Source of the DNA: Saxidomus purpurata
Taxonomy: Eukaryota; Mollusca; Bivalvia; Venerida; Veneridae
Length of the DNA: 64,000 nt
Direction of reading: 5' to 3'
Assembly (NCBI GenBank): GCA_022818135.1
Contig: JAFMSR010000019.1
Span: forward strand, 828,032 to 892,031
Shown here in pieces: positions 22,742 to 34,415 of this stretch; position 1 is the first letter of the stretch; each line of letters opens with the position of its first letter. Both the position numbers and the translations under genes were made by a program. The notes under the pieces were generated by a model that ran no database searches, was not told the origin of the DNA, and worked only from the letters and a program-made list of their open reading frames with translations.

Positions 22742-23063
22742 CTTTGAGACTCTCGACAGTATTGATATTTTTCTGCAGTTCGCTGTTTGCCTTCTCTTGT
22801 AGCACAGCAAACTCTTGTACACCTTTCTCTCTCATGGCTGCGATCTCTGTTGTCCACTGAATCTTTTCTTCTTTCAACTCGGCTAGCGATTCTTTCACAG
22901 ACTTTTGTATAGCATCCATTTCCTTTTTTATTTCTTTTACAAGAATTTCTGTTCTTATCATCTTTTCTAGCAGTTTCTCTTCGTAGTGGAACTTGGAGCA
23001 ATGAGGCTCCGAGACACATTCACTAGCTGCCAGAATAAAAATTATTAAACACACAATCTTCAT
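22742..23063 (-). CDS. C1q-domain secreted protein, copy 2, exon 1 (signal peptide and coiled-coil stalk)
   Basis: Residues 1-107 plus one base; the same 322-nt length and GTAACC donor as copy 1. Signal peptide MKIVCLIIFILAASECVS, then EPHCSKFHYEEKLLEKM and an uninterrupted amphipathic helix. It differs from copy 1 mainly in the signal peptide and in REKGVQEFAVLQEK (copy 1: RENGLKEFTALQEK). The rest of the stalk is essentially identical, so hetero-oligomers with the other copies are conceivable (inference). The alternative-frame run 22738-23019 is a shadow of this exon. Confidence 0.93.
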
Positions 23064-23118
23064 TTTAACTTGTTTGTTTTGATACTGGAGTTCCTCAACG
23101 AATAATCTTTGAGATTGG

Positions 23119-23176
23119 ATTTAAGTATTTAAAGGTACAAAGAGATTAAAAACAAGTCTTAGTCACTCTCCTTATA
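23119..23176 (-). promoter_or_regulatory. Candidate core promoter of C1q copy 2
   Basis: TTTAAATACTTAAAT at 23119-23133 and TATAAGG at 23170-23176, same spacing to the ATG as in copy 1. Confidence 0.35.
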
Positions 23177-23500
23177 CACGCGGCCAATAAGCCATGGTAG
23201 TATGTAACGAATCAATGAGTTTGGTATTTGAAGAAAAAAGGAGGGTGATATGTCAAAAGAAAGTGGTGGTTATAATCTACGACGGTTGCGAATGTCATGT
23301 GACAGAACTGATTCTGAATCTAACGATTCTTTTTGAAATGATGTAATCTCTTCACTAAGGATAAAAAGATAGGCCAACACTGTTAAAAGACCACAGCACT
23401 AGTGATAAAATGCATCAATGCAAAAATAAAAAAAAAATATGCACCAATATCGTTTCCACATGCATGCGGGGATCACGCTCCTGGACGCCAAGTTTCTGAT

Positions 23501-23506
23501 CACGTG
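23501..23506. promoter_or_regulatory. Proximal CACGTG E-box, C1q copy 2
   Basis: CTGATCACGTGAC, 438 nt upstream of the ATG; conserved in all copies. Confidence 0.35.
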
Positions 23507-23801
23507 ACTATACCATTTCTGCTTGAAATCCGGATTTAAAGGAATTATTTCCGAGATGTTAAAAGGCTTAATTATACGCTTCAGAAGTGCTTCTAGAAAT
23601 CAATTCTAAATTCAGAATTACCAAATCGCACCCGCCAGTAGTGTGAGGTTGATATGTTAAATGAGATTGGGTGTATTTCATACATGTGCGAAGCAGTGAG
23701 GGTGATATAAAATGTTTGATTGATGTTATTATATAATAAGTTATTGATATTTGATTGTCAATTGTAGATTTATACCGGTGTATCAAGAAAGTTTCCTTAA
23801 T

Positions 23802-24011
23802 TCAACTGCCTAAATGAGAATTAAGAATCTCGGAAATCTGGTCTATTAAGACACCTCTATACAAATTATCAAGTGCTAACATAAAATCTTCTAATTGTTG
23901 GGTCAATACGTTTACACAAACCGTTTCAGAGATAGAGAAACCAAAACATACAAAAAGCAGCAGTTTTAAGGTGGTGTGGAAATTTGTTTGCAAACAGCTG
24001 GGTTTCCACAA
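23802..24011 (-). other. Signal-peptide-like open frame upstream of C1q copy 2
   Basis: Reading from a TTG at 24011: WKPSCLQTNFHTT, then a hydrophobic LKLLLFVCFGFSISETVCV, then an amphipathic QQLEDFMLALDNLY ... SEILNSHLGS and a stop. It looks like a secretory leader plus short helix. However, it has no upstream ATG in frame at the right place, and the homologous segments of units 1 and 3 (about 17500-17750 and 32900-33150) carry ~90 nt of extra sequence and stops. More likely a relic, or chance, than a gene. Confidence 0.2.
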
Positions 24012-24155
24012 ATCATTTAGTGATTTGCTGAACTACTTGACTTTAAGCTTCCGGTATTAAGCGGCACATGTGAAGATACGTTACTGTCAGTCAGCAACAT
24101 TAAGAGGCGACTTTTTACAGACCATTACATAGTTTCCTCACTGGAACGTACATGA

Positions 24156-24298
24156 ATTGAGGGATAAGATGGAAGTCATGTGACTTGAGGTATAAGATTG
24201 AAGTCACGTGACTTGATGGTAACATTGAAGTCACTTGACTTGAGGGATAACATTGGAAAGACGTGACTTTAGAAATAACATTGAAGTCGTGTGACTTT
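24156..24298. repeat. 28-bp minisatellite with CACGTG cores, unit 2
   Basis: Same array as 17855-18000. GTCACGTGAC occurs perfectly at 24203-24212; neighbours read TCATGTGAC, AGACGTGAC, TCGTGTGAC. Confidence 0.85.
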
Positions 24299-24330
24299 CT
24301 GTCAAGAAGCTTCAGTTATTGCCAAGCTAA

Positions 24331-24414
24331 TTACTGTTTGTGGATATAACACACTCCGGATATAGAGAATATATTTAAGTCGTCAAAAAAGTTCGGTATA
24401 TACGGAGTTTGCTG
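24331..24414. mobile_element. TA-type MITE, right copy of unit 2 (internally deleted)
   Basis: ACTCCGGATATAGAGAA at the left and TTCGGTATATACGGAGTTTG at the right. About half the length of its counterparts at 18035 and 33477. Confidence 0.5.
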
Positions 24415-25292
24415 TAACACTTCTTCGAAATAAGCTTTTCTAGAAGCTGATAGATGTCAGCGGATGTTCAAACAGACTCTTTAGACGGTTCAGGGGAGCT
24501 ACAGAAAATACGTTTTAGTTGTGCAATTGCAATGTAAACATCACACTTAATAAAAGATATCTGCTAAGCATAATTTGGTATCTTTATCTCATACTTATTT
24601 TTACACTTGTATCAAGTCCTGAGGGACAGACACATATTTCTTCTTGTTAGTGCGTGAAATATGTTTTGCAAAAAGAATATATTTTTATGCTTTATTAGCA
24701 AACATCTGCGCAAATTCGATATGCTTTTGACGTCTAGAGATCTGCCCCACTGAGATTATCAATAAGATTATTTAGATTACTTGCAAACAGGACTTTTGTG
24801 ACATAAGCAATACGGACATCAAACTGCGCAAACTTTTGTACAATTTAAAAGCCAAAAGTGGAAAGAATTTGCATTCCAAAGTTACACTGTGATTTTTAAT
24901 AAAAAAACCCTAACATATGCTAGTTATGATAGATAATTGGATGAAACCATACAACGTTCATGTGGAACGTTAGCGCATTCTACTTGGGATCGGGAGATTT
25001 CGGATTCGATCCAACCAGTGCCACGTTGGTTATGCATCTGTATTTCTTCAATGTCTCTCTCTTTTTCTTCAGCGGTTGATTTCATAATTTGTGAGTCTTG
25101 AAAACGATTAATCTATATTGTAAAAGAATCGAGAATAAATAGTAAACGTTCACGCATAGATAGCAGTTATAAAATATATCATTACACACCCATATAGGAA
25201 TCACGCATGTTATCCTGTCCGTGTCTGTCTCGTCCCGTCTTACACAAAGTCAAATATAACTCAGAAACAGTGTCTGATTTTTACCAAACTAG

Positions 25293-25565
25293 CTATGCAG
25301 CATCCTTGCATTGACCAAAAAGAAAAATGAAATGATTTCGGTCTGGACAATGCACACGGGGATCGCTATTACTAAAACAAGACAACCGTTTAAATGTTTT
25401 CTTTTCATGTACCAATAGATGGAATGTCACCAAACTTGCGGTGTAGCATCCTTGTATTGTCCTCTTTTCAAAACCAGGAAATGTTTCCAGTCTATCACAC
25501 ACAAGTGCCGCTGTTATTAAAAATAGAAAAACCTTTAAAGTGATAATACGCTTCAATTTGACCAT
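25293..25565 (-). CDS. Hypothetical small secreted Cys-containing peptide (90 aa)
   Basis: The ATG at 25565 opens MVKLKRIITLKVFLFLITAA, a Lys-rich n-region and hydrophobic core typical of a signal peptide, with a mature part of about 67 residues. Cysteines fall at about 23, 41, 61, 73 and 86. The segment is internally repetitive: CDRLETFPGF...IQGCYTASLV is echoed by CPDRNHFIFLFGQCKDAA and the DNA just past its stop. At DNA level, ACCAAACTTGCGGTGTAGCA near 25431 repeats ACCAAACTAGCTATGCAGCA near 25285. It abuts the right end of C1q unit 2. No family recognised and no intron evidence. A repeat-derived chance frame is a real alternative. Confidence 0.3.
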   Translation of the reverse strand: MVKLKRIITLKVFLFLITAALVCDRLETFPGFEKRTIQGCYTASLVTFHLLVHEKKTFKRLSCFSNSDPRVHCPDRNHFIFLFGQCKDAA

Positions 25566-25569
25566 CGCA

Positions 25570-26030
25570 AATTAATATAATACATTCACCAATATTTAAA
25601 TATCAATAAAACCATTATTGTGAAAGTGTAAATGTATATAACAGTTTAATTCCTATTGAACATAATTGAAAAGTAACACATTTTTTTGTGTGACTGGCCC
25701 GGTCATAATATGATTTGCCAACACTTTCGTGTTACAATTTTTTGTTTTCATCCACTTATAAAAGAAAAGGTTGAGCATACCTATTTTCTTTTAATTTTTA
25801 AGATATATCTCATGTTTACAGAACAGTTATTGACCATAATTTTTCTGGTGATTTTAAATAGTATTATAGCTTTAATTGGCTTTCAATTGATTCTATTTTG
25901 CTTTCTTTAATCGAAAACACTTGAAAATTGGTATTCTCATCATTTTCTTAAAGACACACGGGCAAGAATTGTTGTGTAATTTTTTTTAAATAATGTGGCT
26001 GCGGATATGCCCTTCCATACGATGTCCCCA
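25570..26030. other. Gene-free AT-rich spacer
   Basis: No supported gene; 25686-25910 is a hydrophobic low-complexity frame without homology. Confidence 0.5.
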
Positions 26031-26039
26031 AAATAAACA

Positions 26040-26720
26040 TGGATCATTTTGTGCAGACAGTTTTTAAACTGCAAAGTCACAGCAACCTTTAACTATGACA
26101 CACTAACCCAAAAAATAGATAGGTTTTTACTGTCCATTACCAATGTCCCTACAAAGTATGAGAGGTATAGATGAAAGCATTGCTGATGTATTGAGCCGAA
26201 AAATGATTTTTAAATGCAAGGCTAATGTGATCGTTAACTCGGTGACCTCCAAATCAATAAGGGCAATCTTCACGTCATGACAAAACTGGATGCTTAAATA
26301 AGATTCCTATGCCCCTACTCTTATTAAGACAATGATCGGAAACCATTTTACTTTTAAATAGGTTTTTTGTGTGAATACCGGCCAAACTTCCTCTTACAAA
26401 AGTGTAAAACTTCATAGGATGATCGATCTTACTTAGTAACGATATCTAATCCTTTTTTGGGTCAGTGGGACAAAGGTCAAGGTTACCGTGACTTGCACTT
26501 TGAAAATCATTTCCGTTTCATAATATGAGGTCTAATCATCAACAACAGTCTTCGAACTAAATAGAATGATTGGTATTTCTGAGTTGATGACCCCTACTGT
26601 TTGTTTGAGTCAGTAGGTCAAGGTCTAGGTCACAGCAACCTGTGTTAGTCTTTTCGTAATTACTTTCCAAAACTTTTTACAAAACTTTACTCAGAACAAG
26701 TCAGTCAGTCCAGTTGGCGA
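26040..26720. repeat. Decayed bivalve-type 'gtgaccttgacc' tandem repeat
   Basis: Several motifs recur: AAAGTCACAGCAACCTTTAA, CAAAGGTCAAGGTTACCGTG, GTCAAGGTCTAGGTCACAGC. These are the hallmarks of the dispersed noncoding repeats seen at 4838 and 6742. Unit borders are blurred. Confidence 0.5.
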
Positions 26721-26750
26721 TGCAAGTCATTTGAAGCATCTTGTTCACGG

Positions 26751-27190
26751 CGTTATTACCTTTTTGATTACGTTTTCATAAACGTTCGTGTCTGTGTTCT
26801 TTTTTAATAACCACAGGCTGGAATTCAGCAAATCTTTATGGGAAGCTTTCTAATAAGAGGAGATGTGCATACATTAATTTAAGCTCGTCCCGGATTGATG
26901 AATTTTTCTCCTTGAGTTATTGCCATATGTACATACTAGTATAATATATAGCATTCCTATCCGGGCTATGGTCATGATTTCAACGAAACTGCAAAAACTG
27001 CTTTATTATCAAGATGGGATGCGCATATTATCATCATGTTCCAGTCGAATGATCTTTCAAGGAGTTATTGTCCTTTGATTACTTTTACGTATACGGTTGT
27101 CAGCGCCATTTCTCTGCAACCTCAGGCTTGAATTCAATAAATCTTCATGGGCACTTCACAAGCTAAATTTATGCAAGAGAGTGCAAAATA
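26751..27190. repeat. Two diverged ~310-bp repeat units
   Basis: GTTATTACCTTTTTGATTAC at 26751 recurs as GTTATTGTCCTTTGATTAC at 27064. GGCTGGAATTCAGCAAATCT at 26818 recurs as GGCTTGAATTCAATAAATCT at 27123. Confidence 0.6.
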
Positions 27191-29249
27191 TGAGCAATAT
27201 ACCTACCTTTCCCCAATTTTTAGGGGTTAATTTTACCATCACAAAGATATTTGTCCCCATCTGGACGTAGAACAGTTTGAGCCTATACGTAGTTCTGCGT
27301 GTGTTCGGTCTGTTTCTTGTGCATTATATTTATGGATCGATTATCAAATGACTTCATATACTTAATACCTACATCAAAATTGGACTAAAACCTATTTCAT
27401 TCAGGGTTATATAACACCTTTACGGATAATAATTATCTTAAGATCATACACTAGAAGTGCAGGTCCTTATTGAAGTACTTCAATACAAATGTTAGTAAAA
27501 ATGAAACCAATGTGTCACTAAAATCTTCAATCCCATACTATTCAGTATTCAATTAGAAACTTTAACAGGTTGCCTTCCGTTAGTAGGACATTTTATTACA
27601 GTATGGTAAAGTGTACCGGTAAACTGAAATATTTGCAACATAATGACGAGATTAAATATTTAGTTTGGCTTATAAGATGTAAGTTTTTGACAAAGTTTGC
27701 AAAAAAGTTGGTCAGTCATCAAATCCACACGTTTGTTTTTGAATGGTTTAGAAACAGTTATCTATTACTAAATGTTATCATACATGTAGCTAGGATCGTC
27801 TCTCTAGCTTAAATGTCATAGATACACTAATGGCGTCAACTACTCTAAGCAGGAATATAGCACATCTATCATCAACGTACCCGTAGCGGATATTATATTA
27901 CATTAAAGGCCCATTAGCACTTTGAATGTAAAACTACCTGTAGCGCTTGTATTCCCAGGCTGAAATATCTTATCCGTGAAAATCATCGTTATTTGTTCGA
28001 AAAACATTCCTAACGTTACTTTTAACGTATTTGTGCCTAGTGTCTACTAAAATGATTATGTACGTTTTCAAGCAGCAAGGCTACAATGCAGTTTAATTAA
28101 TTTATTCAGGAATTCTGTCCATTCTTTTAATTTTGTTTGTGACTTTCTTATCTTTAAATCTTGTTGTTGTATTGAGAGTTTAACGTCCATTTCAACCGTA
28201 TTTTGGTCATTTTTCAGTTAACCTTTCAATTATTCCTGGGAAAACCCAGTACTAGACTTCTATCCTCCGTAAGAAACTGCCAACTTTCTCACATAAAGAC
28301 ACATGTTAAAAAAACAAACATGCTTTGAGGAAAATATAATGCTTTATGTCCAACCTTGAATGTCTTACAGGCATCGAATCATGAAGAGGACTTAGTGGCA
28401 CCGTTCAGTACATCGTATTACAGCAAGAAATGACATCACTTTCTTTCAAAATGAAATTAAAAATGAAAGTATTTTGTATTGTTACATAGACTTTTAACTC
28501 CGCTGAACCCGTAAGTGCTCATGGTGAGGGGTAGCGGTATTTCATTAGCCAGTTATGGCTGAAACGTTAATTTAAATTAAATGTTTACTTTTATGTCCCC
28601 TTCACCGCTATTCACTAGTTCTAGCTAGTTGACAACTCAACCGCTATGCTAAGATTGTCCGGAAAATATAGCATAGTCCAACATGTGTTAAAAACCAACT
28701 GCATATACAAACCAGCTGGGACAATGTATAATATTCGTCTACGATAAAACACCTTTGATTAACGACGGTTTTTTCACCAGTACCAATCCAGCTTCTTTCG
28801 GTTAGTGACCTTTGTTCAGGTCTGACTATTGTATACAGTTAAACCAAATCTTGTCAGCGTCTAGAGCTATTAATTTATTACCGAAGGGAAGAGAAGTGGC
28901 CTAGGTTCTGTGTTCTACATTGTCTTCGGATTAATGGACAATAACACAACAACAACAACAATCCGAAAACTGTTTTTTGTAAAGTTATATGATATTCTAC
29001 ACACATATCTAATTAGAACTGAGCTGAATGCAGTCTGAAAATCTTTAAAAAAAATCAATTATGAAATTCCAAAACTGTGTTGTTCATATTATTAAAACTC
29101 ATCAATGGTAACAGTACATGTATAGTTATATATGAAAGAAATGTACACTCAATACTGCTTTAGAATAAATAGAACACAATTCTGTCATTATTTTCTTCGG
29201 AAATGTATTATCGATTTAGGAGTACATGTATATGAAGTGTTAAAAATAT
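27191..29249. other. Spacer between C1q units 2 and 3
   Basis: About 2 kb with no supported gene. The frame 27570-27812 has no domain. A short (CAA)n tract lies at 28948-28961. Confidence 0.5.
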
Positions 29250-30138
29250 ATAACAAATTATTTCCATATACTTGAAAAAGGACAATTACCCGAACATTCA
29301 AAACATTGGGTTATAATTTATAAAGATACAAATCAATGTTCATTTTCAAAGAATTTCAACAATTATGGTGTTGGGCCCAGTATTCGTGATAGGTCCAGAA
29401 TTCGTGGTATTTAGACAGTTTATTCTGTCCCCATTGCTCTCATTAAATAAAACAACTGAAGTTAACCAAACTGTAACTATGTTCCAGTTGATGTTTTCCG
29501 TTGATATCCTTTACGAAAATTTGGTGTTCTTATACCTAAAATGTCGCTTCAGGTACTCCCAAAGTGAGTCTGAACATTTTTTTTATTGTTGAAATGATTG
29601 CTTTTTTAAAACTGTTACTGGAAGATCAGTTGACTGTTTGTTTATATGTAATCAACTAATATTGATTCACAAGACATAAAACTATAATTTTAAACGAGAT
29701 TCTGAAATATCATATTGGACACTTCTGTTGCGATGTAACTTTTTGGTCGTCCCACGAATTCTGGTGCACATATTCCTGTGACGTCATATGTCAACACACT
29801 TTATATTTTGGAAGCTGTATAAACAATGTGACAACCAGCATAAATAAATTAAGTCGTATGTTAAATGTTAGATGTTCTTGGTTATATTTTGACCTTGGTT
29901 GTTTCTTCGTTTAATTTTTTGTACTCCGTAGTGTTATAAAGGGTTCTAATTACCACGAAAACTGGGCCATCCAGCATATTGTTTATCCTGGATCACAGTT
30001 TGTACAGGTTTGTTTACTAAGAATATGAAGGCTGACCAGCATAAATTTGGTGCAAGAAAACGTAAAGCATATTTCATGAAATTGTTTCTAAAAAAGTATC
30101 TGAAAATTGCAAAACGACTGAATGATCATTTATAAAGA

Positions 30139-30144
30139 TTTATT
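30139..30144 (-). promoter_or_regulatory. Poly(A) signal of C1q gene copy 3
   Basis: AATAAA on the minus strand about 60 nt past the stop codon. Confidence 0.5.
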
Positions 30145-30201
30145 TTAGTCTTGAGACTATCAACCATTAAACTTTAAATGAAAATATTTTAATGGAATAT
30201 T

Positions 30202-30623
30202 TTACTCAGCGTGAACGAGAATCCCTGAAAACATGTTCCAGAAGTTTCCACTGCTGTCATACAGGATATCTCCACTTGATTTGTTTATTACTTTGACCCA
30301 GACATTATCTCCGGAGTTCAGAGCTACAGTAGCAGTTGAACTTCGGCAACGATATACCGCGTAGTTGTCGTAATATCGTGCAATACTCTTATATACGTCG
30401 TTAACAACTATGCCATGATCAATGTATTTGTTACCGTGTACACATAACTGGACGGTAAATATGTAGGTTCCTGCATGCGGGGCTGTGAATATTCCAGTTT
30501 CGGTACTGTAAGCTTCAATAAGGTTAAGAAGAGTCTCTGTAAACACGATGGTGTCGCCGTTACTAGGATTTCCATTTCTTGCAGTCTTGGCACTAAAGGC
30601 AACGTTCGGTGATACAATCTTGT
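30202..30623 (-). CDS. C1q-domain secreted protein, copy 3, exon 2 (C1q head)
   Basis: Residues 108-247; joined to 31805-32126 across a 1181-nt intron, with acceptor TTCAG/ACAAG. Complete C1q domain: SPNVAFSAKTARNGNPS at the start, YSTETGIFTAPHAGTYIFTV in the middle, LNSGDNVWVKV, and FSGILVHAE at the end. It is closer to copy 1 than to copy 2. Its own differences are LIEAYSTE (142-149), VHGNKYIDHG (169-178), NKSSGDILYDSSGNFW (221-236) and the final Glu. No disruption, so predicted functional. Role as for copy 1. Confidence 0.93.
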
Positions 30624-31040
30624 CTGAAGTATATATAAAGCCATTACATTATAATAATACGATATGAATATTAACTTATTAAACTCAGCCAATAGCTTTT
30701 GCATTACATTGTACTTAAAATTCCAACATAGGAAAGGAAGATGCAAAAACAATACATGTGCATTGAACAATGACTATTATAATTTATTGAACTATTTATT
30801 ATCACTAGCGCTTATAGTTTCACTACATAACGGACAACTCTCTTGTATAAAAATGACTTTTTATAACACGATGTAAAGAATAAATATGCTTGTTTTTTTA
30901 TGATTTCTGCAATAGCTAAAGCAGTTATGACTGATCGGTTTCCCTGTATCTGTAAGTACAGTATCATCCTCTCAAAATGGTCGGTATAATGAAGCTAGCA
31001 TATTTTGCATTTTCTGTATAACAACATGTATATGTTTTAA

Positions 31041-31243
31041 TTTATACTAATTATTTTAATCTCGATTTCAAATCAATTTCTTACAACTTATGTTATTCGC
31101 TTTTGAGACAGAGGCAATATTGAATTATTTTTGTCTTGTCTAAGGATACTACCATTTCTTGGGCACTGGTGGGGATCGAACTCGGGACTCTTCAATCCTG
31201 AGGTGAACGCGCTACCACTGCACTAAGATTGCTCCATGCTCCA
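31041..31243 (-). mobile_element. tRNA-derived SINE in intron of C1q copy 3
   Basis: Orthologous to 15570-15770, with GAGTTCGATCCCCACCAGTG on the minus strand and a small extra GAGACA insertion near 31105. Confidence 0.7.
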
Positions 31244-31804
31244 CGAAAACAAATTAGTTGTTTCACTTCTTTTTCATTTTGCGGGGAAACACTAACGGCG
31301 AAATCATTTATATTTTTATACAGTATGTATAATTTAATGTTCTAATACTTTGTTACCTCATTCATAATTTAATGTCTTGCTAACTGTTTTATCTAAACCC
31401 CAAAATGAGCCTTAGTACTCCAGCTCACTCAACAACAGGAGACGGTTGTTCAAAACTAACCATTGATTGAAAATATGCGTATTGTAGGACAACACCAGAG
31501 GAAAATTTATATTTTGCTTTAAATGATTTAAGACCTCTTCAGAGACATAACCCTGCAAGCTTATCGACTGATAGCTTATTCGTAGATTAAAGTTGGAACA
31601 ACTAGGTCCAAGACTATAGATAGTTCCAGCATCTATTTATGCTTATCAGATTTGCCTATCAAAATGGCTGATAACTGAGAACAAGGGATGTAAATATTGT
31701 AGATATGGGAAATATCTATTACAAACTAAAGAACTGATCAATTTTGATTAAACAGATAAAAATACTATTCGTTCTTTATCAGTTAGTAATACTGTGTTGG
31801 TTAC

Positions 31805-32126
31805 CTTTGAGACTCTCGACAGCATTGATATTTTTCTGCAGTTCGCTGTTTGCCTTCTCTTGTAGCGCAGTAAACTCTTTTAAACCATTCTCTCGCATGG
31901 CTGTGATGTCTGTTGTCCACTGAATTTTTTCTTCTTTCAACTCGGCTAGCGATTCTTTCACAGATGTTTGTATATCATCCATTTCCTTTTTTATTTCTTT
32001 TACAAGAATTTCTGTTCTTATCATCTTTTCTAGCAGTTTCTCTTCGTAATGGAACTTAGAGCAGTGAGGCTCCGATACACACTCAGTAGCTGCCATTATA
32101 ACAAATATTAAACACACAATCTTCAT
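31805..32126 (-). CDS. C1q-domain secreted protein, copy 3, exon 1 (signal peptide and coiled-coil stalk)
   Basis: Residues 1-107 plus one base; 322 nt, GTAACC donor. Signal peptide MKIVCLIFVIMAATECVS, then the shared EPHCSKFHYEEKLLEKM and the helical stalk. It differs from copy 1 at only a few stalk positions (EMDDIQTS for EMDAIQKS, DITAMREN for DIAAMREN, NINAVES for NINTVES). The conserved Cys22 before the helix is kept. Confidence 0.93.
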
Positions 32127-32181
32127 TTTAACTTGCTTCTTTTGGTACTGGAGTTCCTTAAAGAATAATCTATGAGATTGG

Positions 32182-32239
32182 ATTTAAGTATTTAAAAGTA
32201 CCAAGAAATTAAAAGCTAGTCTCAGTCGCTCTCCTTATA
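32182..32239 (-). promoter_or_regulatory. Candidate core promoter of C1q copy 3
   Basis: TTTAAATACTTAAAT at 32182-32196 and TATAAGG at 32233-32239, at the same distances from the ATG as in the other copies. Confidence 0.35.
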
Positions 32240-32562
32240 CATGCGGTCAATAAGTGAAGATAGTATGAAACGAATTAATGAGTTTGGTATTTGAAGAGAA
32301 AGGAAGGGTGATATGTCAAAAGAAAGTGGTGGTGATATCTAAGACGGGTGCGATTTAGTGTTTCTAGAATCAAAATACCATGTGACAGAACTGATTCTGA
32401 ATCGAACGTTTCTTTTTTTGGAATAAGCTAAGCTCTTCACTAACGAGATAATCAAAAATGCCAAAACCGTTTTAAAGTGATAAAATCTATCACTGAAGTA
32501 ATAAAGAAATATGCACCAATATCGTTTGCAGGGATCACACTGCTAGACGCCAAGTTTTTGAT

Positions 32563-32568
32563 CACGTG
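32563..32568. promoter_or_regulatory. Proximal CACGTG E-box, C1q copy 3
   Basis: TTGATCACGTGGC, 437 nt upstream of the ATG. Confidence 0.35.
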
Positions 32569-33295
32569 GCTACAACAATTCTGCTTGAAATCGGAATTTA
32601 ATTTACAGGAATTAATTGCGAGATATTAAAAGAGATATTTAAAGGTTTAACACCGAACACTTCAGAACTGCTTCTAGTAATCAATTCCAGATTCAGAACA
32701 ACCAAATTGCACCCGCCTGTATAGTGTCGGTGATATGTTAAATGAGTCACTGGGTGTATTTCATAACGAATCAGAAAGGGAGATATGAAACTTGTGAACG
32801 ATGTTATTATATACATTTTTGTAATTAGTAATGGACATTGAATTGTCAGTTGTCGAATTATATATACAAAAATCGCCTATATGAGAATTGAGAATCTCAT
32901 GAATCTGGCCCTTCGAGACTTCTCCATACAAATTATCTAGTGAAAGTTCAAAACATACTGAGCAACAACCAGGTAAACATCAGGATACAAACCCAGCCTA
33001 GTGATGTGTTTTCTCAAAGGGCACTTACATTAAATCGACTGATTAAGAGGCTGATACTTTTAAACATAGTTCGAGGATAAAGGAGCCCAAATATACAAAA
33101 GCAGCAGTTTTCAGGATGTATGGATTTGCCTACAAACAGCTTGGTTTCCACAAATCATTTTGTTATTTGTCAAATTTCTTGATATTAAGCTTCCGGAATT
33201 AAGCGGCAAATATGAAAACGCGTTACTGTCTGTCAGCAACATTTACCGGCGACTTTCTACGTGCTATTCCATAGTTTCCTCACTGGAACGTACAT

Positions 33296-33442
33296 GACTT
33301 TAGGGACAAGATTGAAGTCACGTGACTTGAGGAATAAGATTAAATTTGAGTGATTTGAGGGAAAAGATTGAAGTAACGTGTCTTGAGGGAAAAAAATGAA
33401 GTTATGTGACTTGAGGTATAGCATTGAAGCCATGTGACTGTC
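33296..33442. repeat. 28-bp minisatellite with CACGTG cores, unit 3
   Basis: Same array as in units 1 and 2; perfect GTCACGTGAC at 33317-33326, with decayed neighbours such as AACGTGTC, TTATGTGAC and CCATGTGAC. Confidence 0.85.
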
Positions 33443-33476
33443 AGTCAACAAGCTTTAGCTACAGCCAAGCTAACTA

Positions 33477-33633
33477 CAGTAAACACCGTATATAACGACT
33501 CCGGATATGACGAAATTCTGGATAAATTCTTGGTCCGATTGATTTCTTCTTTAATAGATATGATACTTCTAGATAGATATAACATATTCTCGGGTATTTT
33601 GAGTTAGGAGTTCGTTATATACGGAGTTTACTG
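33477..33633. mobile_element. TA-type MITE, right copy of unit 3
   Basis: CAGTAAACACCGTATATAAC at the left; on the minus strand CAGTAAACTCCGTATATAAC at the right. The terminal inverted repeats are the best preserved of the family. Confidence 0.75.
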
Positions 33634-34415
33634 TTACCTTTCTTCGAAATGAACGGAACCACAAGTTGATAGAAGTCAGCGAATTATCAAACGGCTTAAG
33701 ATGGTGCAGAAGAGCTACAGAAAAATACGTTTTAGTTGTTCAACTGTAATGTAAATATCAAAAGTAAATAATGTAGCTGTCTCAGCATAATTTCGTACTT
33801 ACTTTTGCACTTGATACCTCAGTCCTGCGTGACAGACAAATATCTCTTTTTGTTAGTGTGTAAATATATATATTGTAAAAAGAATATATTTAATGCTTTA
33901 TCAGCAAACACTTGCGCAAATTCGGTATGTTTAAATCCCCCCCTCTTAGATAACTGTTTGCTTTGTAGGTATTTATAAATGTCAGAATAAAGAATTTCAA
34001 GTACTTTTGTCTATTATATACTATCATAAAAACCTACAAAGCGTGCGTCAGTATTTTAGCTGGAGGACCCTCTCTAAGCAAATCAGAAAGATAAGATCGA
34101 AATCAAATAGGCTAAATTACTTTGGATTTTGACAAATTATACCACTCAATTTTATGAAGTATGTATCATTAACAAAACTTCTTTAGATGTCTAGAGATCT
34201 GCCTCCTTGCTCAACGAAATAACAAATTATTCAGATTACTCGTTAACTGGATTTTTGTAACATAAGCATTAGTGACATTTGTGCAAATATAATGTTTATT
34301 GAAAGCAAAAAGTGGAAAGACTTTGTTTAATAAAGTTACACTGAGATTTAAATTAAAACACTATCACACATGCTTGTTGAGACAAAGAATTGGATGAAAC
34401 CAGTCAACGTTCCTG

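Larger units (their letters stand above)
20234..25295. repeat. Segmental duplication unit 2 (C1q gene unit)
   Basis: Second direct copy of the unit starting at 13804. It lacks the ~250-bp block present in units 1 and 3 (the junction lies near 24725-24745, CGATATGCTTTTGACGTCTA). Its right-hand SINE is degraded. The right limit is ACCAAACTAGCTATGCAGC, matching the ends of units 1 and 3. Confidence 0.9.

Noticed and set aside
22738..23019. 93-aa minus-strand frame inside C1q copy 2 exon 1
   Set aside because: Alternative frame of a real exon; the signal-peptide frame is the conserved one in three copies.
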